Origin: Alkalimarinus sediminis
Lineage (GTDB): Bacteria; Pseudomonadota; Gammaproteobacteria; Pseudomonadales; Oleiphilaceae
Length of the DNA: 64,000 bases
Reading direction: 5' to 3'
Assembly (NCBI RefSeq): GCF_026427595.1
Contig: NZ_CP101527.1
Location: 3,715,001-3,779,000 of the forward strand
Positions 17,371 to 25,304 of this stretch are shown here, one piece after another (within the stretch, counting starts at the first letter, position 1; every line of letters begins with the position of its first letter). The notes below the pieces were generated by a model. The model searched no databases, was not told where the DNA came from, and saw only the letters and a list, made by a program, of their open reading frames with translations. The translations under genes and the position numbers were made by a program.

Positions 17371-18612
17371 ATGAACAAAACTATTCTAGCTCTGACCATC
17401 GGTGCATTATCAATTTCTGCTCACGCAAAAAATAACCATGCCGTATTTGATGAAGTGTCTCTTCAAGAAGCTATTTCAGCCGCTAATCAAGATGCGACTA
17501 TTTCAAAAATTGTGTTCAAAAAAAATGCTTACATATCATTAACAACACCTGTTGTTTATAACGGTTCGCAGGCACTAACCATTATCGGAAACGGTGCAAC
17601 CATTAATGGCGAAAACGCGGGTACATTTGAACTTATAGTCGACAGCAGTGGTTTTGAAGCAGCCATTACTGAAGATGGCACTCTTGTTTTTAACACGCAA
17701 TCGGACCTAACCATCAAAAACCTCACGGTAGAAAACAGCGCCACCCGCGGTATTGTCGTGAATGTTCCTGAAGATGCTGAAGGTGACGATATATCGGTCA
17801 CACTGAAGAATGTTAACGTGCTTTCATCAGCGCTATTCGGCCTACACATTGATGACAATATAGACGCATTTGATAACGGCAATACTGGATCATCAATCGG
17901 AGTCGATCTTGAAATCTATAACTCTAACTTTATCGGCAACGGCACTGGAGCACTTGACTTTGATGGCATCAGAGTCGATGAGCGCAGTGACGGTGATATA
18001 TCTTCCTGGATAGTAAGAAGCCATATCGACGGAAATGGCGGAGACGGGATAGAGCTTGATGAAGCCGGTAACGGTAGTATTTTCAGCACGATGACTAACG
18101 TAACACTTAACGATAATGGGTTCTATAACGAAGATGACCTGGATGACGGATTCGACATTGACGAAGCTGATGATGGCAACATACAGGTTAACCTCTATCG
18201 AGTTGAAGTCAGCAACAACCGTGATGAAGGGCTTGATTTTGATGAAGCAGGCACTGGCAGTATCAGCGTTACCGCACGTAATATAATCGCCGAGGGTAAC
18301 TCAGATGAAGCCATAAAAGCAGACGAAGAGGATGCAGGAGATATCACATTAAACCTAACAAAAATTACAGTGCTTAAATCAGGAGACGACGGAATACAAT
18401 TTACAGAGCTAGGCGAAGGCGGCATCGGCGGTGTACTAAACAAGGTATCTGTCAGTGAAAGCAAGAAGTATGGCATTAAGGCCGGGCAGTGGATCATTGA
18501 AGATGAAGCTGAAATTAGTGAACCGTCTGGCTACCTAAAAATCAAAAACGTGATACTTGAAGGCAATAGCAAAGGCGATAATATTGAAACCCATAATGTT
18601 TCGGTTAAATAA
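17371..18612 (+). CDS. Secreted acidic right-handed parallel beta-helix protein
   Basis: 413 residues starting at ATG 17371, chosen because AAGG is 6 nt upstream and it opens a signal peptide (MNKTILALTIGALSISAHA). The mature part is built from degenerate repeats of about 30 residues of the PbH1 type, e.g. GDGIELDEAGNGSI, DDGFDIDEADDGNIQ, DEGLDFDEAGTGSIS and DDGIQFTELGEGGI. The DD/DE turns line up along one edge and could bind calcium. No catalytic motif of a pectate lyase or other polysaccharide enzyme is evident. It could be a matrix or surface protein. Its divergence from phoA and the Pho-box-like site suggest a role in phosphate limitation. Confidence 0.8.
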   Translation: MNKTILALTIGALSISAHAKNNHAVFDEVSLQEAISAANQDATISKIVFKKNAYISLTTPVVYNGSQALTIIGNGATINGENAGTFELIVDSSGFEAAITEDGTLVFNTQSDLTIKNLTVENSATRGIVVNVPEDAEGDDISVTLKNVNVLSSALFGLHIDDNIDAFDNGNTGSSIGVDLEIYNSNFIGNGTGALDFDGIRVDERSDGDISSWIVRSHIDGNGGDGIELDEAGNGSIFSTMTNVTLNDNGFYNEDDLDDGFDIDEADDGNIQVNLYRVEVSNNRDEGLDFDEAGTGSISVTARNIIAEGNSDEAIKADEEDAGDITLNLTKITVLKSGDDGIQFTELGEGGIGGVLNKVSVSESKKYGIKAGQWIIEDEAEISEPSGYLKIKNVILEGNSKGDNIETHNVSVK

Positions 18613-18653
18613 TCATCAAAGTATAAACTGAAGCTGTTAACTGCAGCGTTATA

Positions 18654-18700
18654 ACTGATGAGACGATAGGCATAATAATCAGCCGATTCGACTCATCAGT
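18654..18700 (+). terminator. Hairpin after the beta-helix gene
   Basis: Arms ACTGATGAG and CTCATCAGT are perfect complements, extended past one mismatch by CGA/TCG, with a loop of about 23 nt. It is followed by GTTTGT, a weak T tract, so termination is possible but not certain. Confidence 0.4.
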
Positions 18701-18733
18701 GTTTGTATAATCTCCTATTATTTATAAAACTCT

Positions 18734-18838
18734 TCATTCGAAATTATCACAATTAAAGGTTAGGTCTGCCATCGGGTCTTGTACCTGTAAGTTCCAGATA
18801 TAGACTAACAGCTTGTAATTGCACAGGTTAACGTTCAT
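18734..18838 (-). CDS. Candidate small protein, 34 aa, strong ribosome site
   Basis: ATG 18838 is preceded by AAGGAGG with a 5-nt spacer, one of the best ribosome sites in the window. The frame encodes 34 residues beginning MNVNLCNYKLLVYIWNLQV and ending NCDNFE, then TGA. It has two Cys, a hydrophobic N-terminal half and an acidic end. I recognise no family. It could be a free small protein, a leader peptide or a gene remnant within this rearranged region. It lies 121 nt downstream of ynfA on the same strand. Confidence 0.42.
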   Translation of the reverse strand: MNVNLCNYKLLVYIWNLQVQDPMADLTFNCDNFE

Positions 18839-18959
18839 AAACGCCTCCTTAATAGTCTGAAAATAACACCCCTAACAACGTAGGGACTATTCATACTATC
18901 GGGAGAAATTAGAATAAAGAAACTAAAATAACCGTCCGGGAATGACTATTCTTTGCACA

Positions 18960-19292
18960 TTAGTGATTTCTTGGCGCAAACATAATGATCGCCATGCCGA
19001 TAAGCGCAACACTAGCCCCCACAACATCCCAGACAGTAGGCTTAATGCCATCAACACCCCAAAGCCATAACACTGCAACCGATATGTATACTCCACCGTA
19101 AGCCGCATAAACCCGTCCAGCAGCCGTTGGGTGTAGAGACAACAACCAGGCAAACAATGCCAGACTTATCGCCGCCGGGAGTAGAAGCCATGGGCTCTTG
19201 TCTTGTTTAAGCCAGAGATAAGGCAGGTAACAACCTACAATCTCTGCTAAAGCCGTCAGCACAAATAGTGCGATGGTTTTTAATTCAAACAT
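18960..19292 (-). CDS. ynfA: YnfA/UPF0060 family small membrane protein
   Basis: 110 residues with four predicted membrane helices, the normal size of the family. The family signatures [37 protein letters not shown] and [19 protein letters not shown] are present. YnfA proteins resemble small multidrug resistance pumps, and efflux has been proposed for some members; the role here is unproven. It lies between the orphan small frame and a broken brnQ in the accessory region. Confidence 0.92.
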   Translation of the reverse strand: MFELKTIALFVLTALAEIVGCYLPYLWLKQDKSPWLLLPAAISLALFAWLLSLHPTAAGRVYAAYGGVYISVAVLWLWGVDGIKPTVWDVVGASVALIGMAIIMFAPRNH

Positions 19293-19304
19293 TCAAATTT
19301 TTCT

Positions 19305-19322
19305 TATCTACAAAAGTAGATA
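19305..19322. promoter_or_regulatory. Perfect dyad upstream of ynfA
   Basis: TATCTAC-AAAA-GTAGATA, a 7-bp inverted repeat 13 nt upstream of the ynfA start and 7 nt past the brnQ stop. There is no T tract on the brnQ side, so an operator or mRNA hairpin for ynfA is more likely than a terminator. Confidence 0.35.
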
Positions 19323-19328
19323 TCGAGT

Positions 19329-19704
19329 TTACGCTTCGGATGTGGAAATATCACCCACAGCGGACCGTACAGGCTTGCCTGCTGTTAAGAAAAATGCGAG
19401 AAGAGTCGGCAAAACCCACGCTAACCCTTCATCAAACATAGGAACAGCGTGCAACAACACCAGTTCCAAACCTGCGGCAGAAAAACCATCGAATATACCA
19501 AACACGAAAGCGACAGACAGCGTCACTGCATAAGTTAAACGTGGATTCTTCAACCGATTGGCAACCAGTGTGAGCATCACTAGCGCTATGGCAACAGGAT
19601 AAACTGCCATTAGAATAGGAATAGAAAGCGCAATTAACTGTGATAAGCCTATATTTGCTACGACTAGACAAATAGTAGCGGCAACTATTACCACAATACG
19701 ACAG
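19329..19704 (-). pseudogene. brnQ: BrnQ branched-chain amino acid carrier, C-terminal stump
   Basis: Encodes about the last 120 residues of a BrnQ-type sodium-coupled Leu/Ile/Val transporter: PILMAVYPVAIALVMLTLV, RLTYAVTLSVAFVFGIFDG and GLAWVLPTLLAFFLT. Complete BrnQ proteins have about 430 residues, so roughly 300 are missing. The coding sequence is cut at 19704 by the repeated left end of element 2. The missing 5' part is not found on the other side of the element or elsewhere in the window. Confidence 0.85.
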
Positions 19705-19749
19705 TGAATTACCTAGAAGTGAATTACCTAGATATGAATTACCTAGACA
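19705..19749. repeat. Three 15-bp tandem copies of the element left end
   Basis: TGAATTACCTAGA occurs at 19705, 19720 and 19735 with exact 15-bp spacing; the last copy opens element 2. They look like successive partial ends left by repeated insertion or slippage at the same site. Confidence 0.85.
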
Positions 19750-21065
19750 CCCATCATAACAGTTGACAGCCCAACCAAAATACTGGATATTTAACCAGCA
19801 CCCTGAAAATAAAATAAGTTTGAAGTAAAAGGACTTTACCTCATGCCTAAAGCCAGAAAAACGCTCATATCTCTTGAGGATACCCCCTATTACCATTGCG
19901 TTTCCCGCTGTGTTCGCCGTAGCTTTCTATGTGGTAAAGACAAGCTAACAGGGGCCAATTATGAACATCGCCGCCAATGGGTAGAAAAAAGACTTATTAT
20001 CCTATCTGGCGTATTTGCGATTGATCTCTGTGCTTACGCGGTAATGTCTAACCATACCCATGTTGTCTTAAGGGTAAACAAATCTAAAGCTGAATCATGG
20101 ACAAACCGCCAAGTCATTGAACGTTGGCACCAACTATACGCCGGTAACTATCTCTCTCAACGTTTTATGGCGCGACAATCACTAGGAGTAGCTGAAAAAA
20201 AGCAACTCGATATCTTCGTTCAAACCTGGCGTGAGCGCCTCTTCAGCATCAGCTGGTTTATGCGGAACTTAAACGAGCACATTGCTCGGCAAGCAAACCG
20301 TGAAGATAATTGTACTGGCCGATTTTGGGAAGGACGCTTCAAATCTCAAGCACTACTTGATGATAAAGCATTAGCCGGCTGCATGGCCTATGTTGACCTA
20401 AACCCTGTCAGAGCTTGCATGGCTGATACCCCAGAAACCTCAGACCACACCTCAGTCAAAGAACGGATTAGATGTACTCAGAACGCCGAACGAATTCACC
20501 AACCTAAGCATCTGTTAGCGTTTGTGGGCAACCCACGACAAAATATGCCTGATGGCTTACCCTTTGAACTTAAGGACTATTTAGCGCTGGTCGATCTGAC
20601 AGGTAAGGTATACAGAAATGATAAACGAGGCAGTATTAATCAACACCTTCCGCCACTATTGGAACGTTTGTCATTAACGCAAAATCAATGGGAAGCGCTC
20701 ACCCGAGACTTCGAAAAGCACTTCTCTTATTTTGTAGGCAGCGCTAACTCAATTAAAGTGGCTTATCAAAGGCAAGGTTATACACGGAGCCCAGGACTAA
20801 GCAGCTGTTTGGCGCTACTTTCACCCTAGTTACCTCTCAACGCTAACACCATATATATAAACATCAGGGAGACCTAAGGCGCTCCCCTGCCTGTTAATTA
20901 GCTGCAACCACCTAAATACCGGCAGAGGCTCTCTTTGACGCTAGCATTATTCGTCAAACGGCTCAAATTCTATTATTTTCAGTCAGCATTAAGTGTTTAT
21001 TGCCTCTTTCTTAAAGCGTCGTTTAGGTATTTGTATTTTTATACGATGGGTGTCTGGTTAAGTTG
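19735..21065 (+). mobile_element. Tyrosine-transposase element 2 (1.33 kb)
   Basis: A full element with left end TGAATTACCTAGACACCCATC, a 108-bp leader, a 328-codon transposase and a 235-bp tail ending in GATGGGTGTCTGGTTAAG. The ends share an 11-bp perfect inverted core, AGACACCCATC/GATGGGTGTCT, with matching flanks. A second copy lies exactly 5750 bp further on (element 3), in the same orientation. Confidence 0.88.
19843..20829 (+). CDS. Transposase, Y1 HUH / RAYT-like family (element 2)
   Basis: 328 residues, complete. The HUH motif is HTH in [14 protein letters not shown] and the catalytic-Tyr region is [14 protein letters not shown], preceded by [15 protein letters not shown]. The N-terminus [20 protein letters not shown] is typical of this long, Cys-containing RAYT-like group. 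AAGGA lies 9 nt before the ATG. Seven residues differ from the copy at 25593. It probably nicks and joins single-stranded ends of its own element at the AGACACCCATC palindromes. Confidence 0.92.
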   Translation: MPKARKTLISLEDTPYYHCVSRCVRRSFLCGKDKLTGANYEHRRQWVEKRLIILSGVFAIDLCAYAVMSNHTHVVLRVNKSKAESWTNRQVIERWHQLYAGNYLSQRFMARQSLGVAEKKQLDIFVQTWRERLFSISWFMRNLNEHIARQANREDNCTGRFWEGRFKSQALLDDKALAGCMAYVDLNPVRACMADTPETSDHTSVKERIRCTQNAERIHQPKHLLAFVGNPRQNMPDGLPFELKDYLALVDLTGKVYRNDKRGSINQHLPPLLERLSLTQNQWEALTRDFEKHFSYFVGSANSIKVAYQRQGYTRSPGLSSCLALLSP

Positions 21066-21147
21066 TCTGGTTATGCGAACGATTGCGGCATTACCCAATA
21101 TCAAAAATGTTCATTTTGATGAAGACGTACAATCTCGAAAAAGAAGA
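20830..21147. other. 3' tail of element 2 and short unique flank
   Basis: Bases to 21065 are the non-coding element tail, shared with element 3. 21066-21147 is unique: a short plus-strand frame (MRTIAALPNIKNVHFDED...) ends at 21153 and may be a remnant of a gene cut by the element, but no family is recognisable. Confidence 0.5.
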
Positions 21148-21708
21148 TTATAACCTCACTATACGGTCATAAGTGTTCTGTCTATCTGGTGATAAATCAT
21201 GACGATCAACATCAAACTGCTTAAAATCCTTAGCCACCATTTTTTGGAGTGTTTCAGGCGCCAACGCCAGAACATCCAGTAATTTTAGCGGGTACGTTTC
21301 AAAACAATAACTCAGCACATCAATGGCCATTTTCTTCTTTAAGTTTTTAAGGATATCTGCGGCCAGCTCTTTATCTAGATAGACCGAGATATCTCCCACA
21401 TATGACACAGGCAAACCAGATATAACCCCCATGATTTGCTTCATACTGAGCTCCTGAGTAATCATTGCCGCAATGGAAGGAGAAAAATACCGGGGGATCA
21501 TCGGACATAAAATCATGTTAGGAATATATTTCATTAACATCGCGAGGGATTTAAACATATTCACAAGAGCTTCTTCTTCACGCCTCAGCACGTGCTCCAT
21601 AAACTCACGGAGGTGATTCACTTGGGCTGGAGTCAGTTCATCTAAAAACTCTGGCGACTCCCCAAGTGAAATCTCAACAAAATACTCTAAATTGCGTTGA
21701 TGCTGCAT
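21148..21708 (-). CDS. Hypothetical helical protein downstream of alkB
   Basis: 186 residues, predicted cytosolic and almost all helical (LTPAQVNHLREFMEHVLRREEEALVNMF, DISVYLDKELAADILKNLKKKMAIDVLSYCFETYPLKLLDVL). The repeating pattern of short amphipathic helices recalls HEAT-like or MgtE N-terminal domains, but the similarity is weak. It is on the same strand as alkB, 94 bp downstream, and may belong to the hydroxylase operon as an accessory protein. Function unknown. Confidence 0.7.
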   Translation of the reverse strand: MQHQRNLEYFVEISLGESPEFLDELTPAQVNHLREFMEHVLRREEEALVNMFKSLAMLMKYIPNMILCPMIPRYFSPSIAAMITQELSMKQIMGVISGLPVSYVGDISVYLDKELAADILKNLKKKMAIDVLSYCFETYPLKLLDVLALAPETLQKMVAKDFKQFDVDRHDLSPDRQNTYDRIVRL

Positions 21709-21802
21709 GACAATGAAACTCCTTTAAATACGTTAACACTTTATTATTTTAGTGACCCCTTACAGTGCCAATTGAGACGTTTATCGTAAGGGGGAGATAC
21801 CT

Positions 21803-22987
21803 CTAATTAACTGGATACAGCGGGTCATTTACCGCATTCATAAAGGCTGGAATGCCGCTTCTCTCATTCGCCGATTTTGCCAATTCCAGCTCTTCTTTTG
21901 ATGCGTATTTTCTATCCCAAGCGAGCACCTTGGGTGTCATTAAGTGATGCCAAAGCGGCGGTATAAGTGCCACGATAATGGTCGTTAAGTAGCCATTCAC
22001 CATCATAGGCGCATCTGAATAGGGCCTTAGGTCTTGATAAGGTACATTTCCATCTGCATGGTGGTGAGAATGCCGAGTAAGATTAAACATCGCCCAAGAA
22101 CTAATACGCTTGTTAGTATTCCAGGAATGTCTTGGTTGAACCGCTACATCGGGATTTCTCACCATCCCGTAATGCTCCATATAGTTAACAATTTCCAATA
22201 GAGACTTACCCCATAACCCGCAAGCGATAAAAAACAAACAAGCCTCAAGGCCACCCATTAAAAATGCCACGACAACAAGTACCAAGCTCATTAAATGCCC
22301 TCTTATCACGCCATTACTCAGAGAAAAAGGTCCTTTACCGTGCTTACCGAGCCGTTCTTTTTCTAGCGCCCAAGCGCTTACATTGCCTTTAATCGTTGAT
22401 GCAATAATATGAAAATAGACATTACGACCTCGAGGGGCTGTCGCAGGGTCATTAATGGTTGAAACATAACGATGATGACCGTAAACATGCTCAATAGAAA
22501 AAATCGTGTCAAAACTAAACGATAATAACCAGCGCCCTACCAGCATCGAAATAGGGTCCCAAGTTCTATGTGTTAACTCATGGGCGGTGATCGTACCAAC
22601 CATGCCAATCATCAATCCCGTCACGATAAAGGTTAATATAGAGTGATACCATTGGCTGCCCTCTCTTGCGGCAATCACATCATAACCGGTCAAATGGCTT
22701 ATCAATGCACCAAACCCTAAGGGGTCTCCCGAGCAAACACTCCAGACGGCAGAGAAGACGATTAACGAAAGCAATGGCAATGCAGCCCATAACTGAACAG
22801 TCAGGATTGCGGGGTGCTTAAAGGTAGGTGTTGAAGTGTCGTCGCCACATACGGCATCTCCCAACATATAGGCTATTAATATAATCAGTAGCCCCGCGGT
22901 CACATAGTGCCCCCCCATTAAAATAGCGCAAAGAGCAGCCAAACCGATGGCATGAAACAAGAAGTATTTTAAATATTGAAAAATCAT
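21803..22987 (-). CDS. alkB: Membrane di-iron hydroxylase, AlkB/XylM family
   Basis: Predicted integral-membrane monooxygenase that hydroxylates terminal methyl groups of alkanes or alkyl-aromatics. All histidine boxes are present: HELTH (136-140), EHVYGHHRYV (166-175), NYMEHYG (268-274) and RHSHHHAD (305-312), with several membrane helices between. ATG 22987 is chosen because AAGGG is 8 nt upstream; longer in-frame starts would overlap the reductase gene. 394 residues is normal for the family. Pairing with a fused ferredoxin-flavin reductase rather than rubredoxin is the XylMA/CymA arrangement, so substrate could be alkane or alkyl-aromatic. Confidence 0.88.
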   Translation of the reverse strand: MIFQYLKYFLFHAIGLAALCAILMGGHYVTAGLLIILIAYMLGDAVCGDDTSTPTFKHPAILTVQLWAALPLLSLIVFSAVWSVCSGDPLGFGALISHLTGYDVIAAREGSQWYHSILTFIVTGLMIGMVGTITAHELTHRTWDPISMLVGRWLLSFSFDTIFSIEHVYGHHRYVSTINDPATAPRGRNVYFHIIASTIKGNVSAWALEKERLGKHGKGPFSLSNGVIRGHLMSLVLVVVAFLMGGLEACLFFIACGLWGKSLLEIVNYMEHYGMVRNPDVAVQPRHSWNTNKRISSWAMFNLTRHSHHHADGNVPYQDLRPYSDAPMMVNGYLTTIIVALIPPLWHHLMTPKVLAWDRKYASKEELELAKSANERSGIPAFMNAVNDPLYPVN

Positions 22988-23003
22988 ATACGTTACCCTT
23001 CCC

Positions 23004-24044
23004 TTAATTAGCATCGGCATATACGGAGACAAACCGGTCTGTATAAATCTCACTGTGATCGATCCCCATTGACGCTAGTTTTTCAACGCAGTCATCGACC
23101 ATCACTGGAGGCCCACATAGATAAGCTTGGGTGCTTTCGGTGCCATATCTTTCAAGATATTCGCCGACAAAACCTCTCGCGCCTTGCCATGTACTTTCTT
23201 CAGGTTCTGAAGACAACACGGGTACAAAGTTAAAGGTGTTAGGCCATGAGCTTGCTATTTCGGCCATATCATCCAAACAATAAAGATCGGCTTGTGTTCG
23301 AGCCCCCAACAGAACAGTGACGGGGCGGTTGCACTGCTCATCTTTAGCTTTTTGTAAAATAGACAAAATAGGGCCTAAGCCACTCCCTCCGGCAACCATC
23401 AGCATATGCTTGTCAGCAGGCCTTAGAAAAAACTCTCCCATGGGGCTATCGATCTCTACGGATTCATCGACAACACGATGGGTGTTAATAAACGTAGAAA
23501 GAACCCCTCCGGGTACATGACGGATAAAAAAGCGAACAATATTATTTTCTACGTCTGGTTTTGAGGCAAAAGAATAAGCGCGTGAAACGCCCGGCAAACA
23601 GTCCAGTGATAACATGGCATACTGGCCCGCCTTATAGATCACCACCTGATCCAGCTGAATCTCTAGCATCGTAATATCATGCGTTAGTCGCTTTTGATCA
23701 ATGACCTTGCCCCTGATTTGTCTATTCGCGGCTTTACTGAGATCAACTTCAATGGTGACATCTGATGATTTAGGTATGCTCTGACAGGCTAAGATATAGC
23801 CCTCTTGCACTTCTTCAGCAGAGAGTAAATAGCTCGCATCTGAAAATGCTTTTACCTTCCCGCTGGTCAACTTGCATTTACAAACCGCACAGCCACCCAC
23901 TTTGCAGCTATAGGGGAAGTTAATTCCATTACGCAATGCGGCCGTAAGTATTGTTTCTTTTGACTTAACCGCCACATCTATTTGATTGATTTGCATGGCC
24001 TTTGGGCCACTTGAAAAAAAAGAAAGCATGGTTATAGGCTCCAT
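23004..24044 (-). CDS. 2Fe-2S ferredoxin-FAD/NAD(P)H reductase, electron donor of the hydroxylase
   Basis: 346 residues carrying electrons from NAD(P)H to the membrane hydroxylase. The N-terminal plant-type ferredoxin has Cys47, Cys52, Cys55 and Cys87 (SCKVGGCAVCKC, ILACQS). It is followed by an FNR domain with flavin motif RAYSFAS and nucleotide motif VAGGSGLGPI, ending near YLCGPPVMVDDC. The gene precedes alkB by 16 bp, a clear operon. Start ATG 24044 has AGG 8 nt upstream; ATG 24029 with GGAG 9 nt upstream is an equal alternative. Architecture matches XylA-like reductases. Confidence 0.92.
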   Translation of the reverse strand: MEPITMLSFFSSGPKAMQINQIDVAVKSKETILTAALRNGINFPYSCKVGGCAVCKCKLTSGKVKAFSDASYLLSAEEVQEGYILACQSIPKSSDVTIEVDLSKAANRQIRGKVIDQKRLTHDITMLEIQLDQVVIYKAGQYAMLSLDCLPGVSRAYSFASKPDVENNIVRFFIRHVPGGVLSTFINTHRVVDESVEIDSPMGEFFLRPADKHMLMVAGGSGLGPILSILQKAKDEQCNRPVTVLLGARTQADLYCLDDMAEIASSWPNTFNFVPVLSSEPEESTWQGARGFVGEYLERYGTESTQAYLCGPPVMVDDCVEKLASMGIDHSEIYTDRFVSVYADAN

Positions 24045-24101
24045 TATTGTTACCTGACAACCAGTTTAATAGAACCGCCTCGCCTCATAGGTGGCTTTTT
24101 T

Positions 24102-24148
24102 TGACACTTAACAGTCTTTTTATGACAAAATAGGGTCATTAATTGACA
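24102..24148. promoter_or_regulatory. Three TGACA direct repeats with exact 21-bp spacing
   Basis: TGACA stands at 24102, 24123 and 24144 in the divergent promoter between the hydroxylase operon and the AraC-type regulator. 21 bp is two helical turns and is the half-site spacing known for AraC itself. These are likely operator half-sites of the neighbouring regulator. The last, TTGACA, may double as a -35 box. Confidence 0.55.
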
Positions 24149-24215
24149 AATAACATATTTCTCTCTTTTTAAAACATCAAACGCTTGCTCACAAACACAA
24201 AAAGGGGGTTCTGCA

Positions 24216-25220
24216 GTGAATCTTAATGATATAAAAATCCCTGGCGTCTATCTTTTTGCCCTTTCTGAATGTATGGACGACTTCGGTATAGAACCTTTTC
24301 GATGGCTTAAGGGAAGTGGATTCACAAAAATTGACTCTTCGTTTATCGAATCTTCTATTGACTTCCCTGTTTTCAGAACGCTCGTTCTAAGGGCCGTTAG
24401 ATGCTCAAAAAATCAGGCATTAGGTATATCGGTGGGGCACCGTCTATCACTACAATCTCACGGTGTTCTCGGTTTTGCATTAATGAATTGCGATAACTTG
24501 CTATCAGCGATCAAGTTGGTTGAGCAATATATTTCTATTCGTATGCCATTGGTAAAACTAACGGTAAATTATCAAAATGGTCTATTTATCGCTTTATTAG
24601 AAGAGAACATTCCTCTTAATGATCTACGGATTATTATTTTTGATGCCATATTAGTCACCATTAAAGCCGCGCTTGACCAATTAATGCCCAGTTTGAAGAA
24701 AGACCTGACCTTATGCTTTCCCTACGCTCGCCATAAAAATGTGCCGTACGGAAATTTAAGTGAATGTACTCTGCAATTTAACGAACCGGCTGCCTCAATT
24801 CAATTCTCGCAACACTACCTGAGTGAGCCGATTCCTTTTGCCAATCTAGCGGGGTATTTAGAGGCTGAAATGCTTTGCTCTAAAGAGCTTAAATCACTAG
24901 AACACGAGACAACGTATAAAAGTAAGATCAAACAGAAACTTTTAGAAAACACGGAGTTTCCCACTCAAACTGTTATGGCATCTTGGTTCAATATGACTTC
25001 TAGAACATTACATAGACGATTAATAGCAGAAGGGACATCTTATCGAGAAATTCTCGAAGAAGTAAAACAAGCGCTGGCAATCACTTATCTAGCCAACAGC
25101 AAAATGACCATTAAAGAAATAGCTTACTTTCTTGGCTATGAAGATGATAGAAACTTTAGTCGTGCATTTAAGCGTTGGAAAGGCCTGTCTCCTTCCAAAT
25201 ACCGCTCACTCAATTTATAG
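24216..25220 (+). CDS. AraC family regulator, divergent from the hydroxylase operon
   Basis: 334 residues. The N-terminal part (LGISVGHRLSLQSHGVLGFALMNC, LVEQYISIRMPL) is the AraC-binding-type sensor domain found in OruR-like regulators. The C-terminus is the paired helix-turn-helix: VMASWFNMTSRTLHRRLIAEG and KMTIKEIAYFLGYEDDRNFSRAFKRW. Start is GTG with GGGGG 7 nt upstream. Regulators of this type control alkane and alkyl-aromatic genes in several gammaproteobacteria, so it probably activates alkB and the reductase in response to the substrate or its product. Confidence 0.9.
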   Translation: MNLNDIKIPGVYLFALSECMDDFGIEPFRWLKGSGFTKIDSSFIESSIDFPVFRTLVLRAVRCSKNQALGISVGHRLSLQSHGVLGFALMNCDNLLSAIKLVEQYISIRMPLVKLTVNYQNGLFIALLEENIPLNDLRIIIFDAILVTIKAALDQLMPSLKKDLTLCFPYARHKNVPYGNLSECTLQFNEPAASIQFSQHYLSEPIPFANLAGYLEAEMLCSKELKSLEHETTYKSKIKQKLLENTEFPTQTVMASWFNMTSRTLHRRLIAEGTSYREILEEVKQALAITYLANSKMTIKEIAYFLGYEDDRNFSRAFKRWKGLSPSKYRSLNL

Positions 25221-25230
25221 GCGTGGTGAC

Positions 25231-25272
25231 AACAAGAAGCCAAGGCATTAAACATGACCTTGGCTTCTTGTT
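25231..25272. terminator. Long hairpin between the AraC-type gene and the csp stump
   Basis: A perfect 15-bp stem, AACAAGAAGCCAAGG/CCTTGGCTTCTTGTT, with a 12-nt loop. It sits 11 nt past the regulator's stop and would also stop leftward transcripts of the cold-shock gene. The T tract is poor on the plus side but the stem is exceptionally long. Confidence 0.7.
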
Positions 25273-25304
25273 CGGTTTACTCGTAACGTTACGCTACTAG
25301 CAAC

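Larger units (their letters stand above)
18613..18959. other. Intergenic stretch between the beta-helix gene and ynfA
   Basis: 347 bases without a long gene. It holds a hairpin just after the beta-helix gene (18654-18700) and, on the minus strand, a 34-codon open frame with a near-perfect ribosome site (18734-18838). The remaining 120 bases before the ynfA stop show nothing clear. Confidence 0.6.

Noticed and set aside
19705-19749. CRISPR-like short repeat array
   Set aside because: Only three 13-bp repeats with 2-bp spacers, each equal to the transposase element end, and no cas genes.
19432-19896. A 154-residue minus-strand open frame across the element 2 left end
   Set aside because: It is antisense to the transposase leader and reads brnQ in a wrong frame; low-complexity Cys/Ser/Tyr-rich sequence with no family features.
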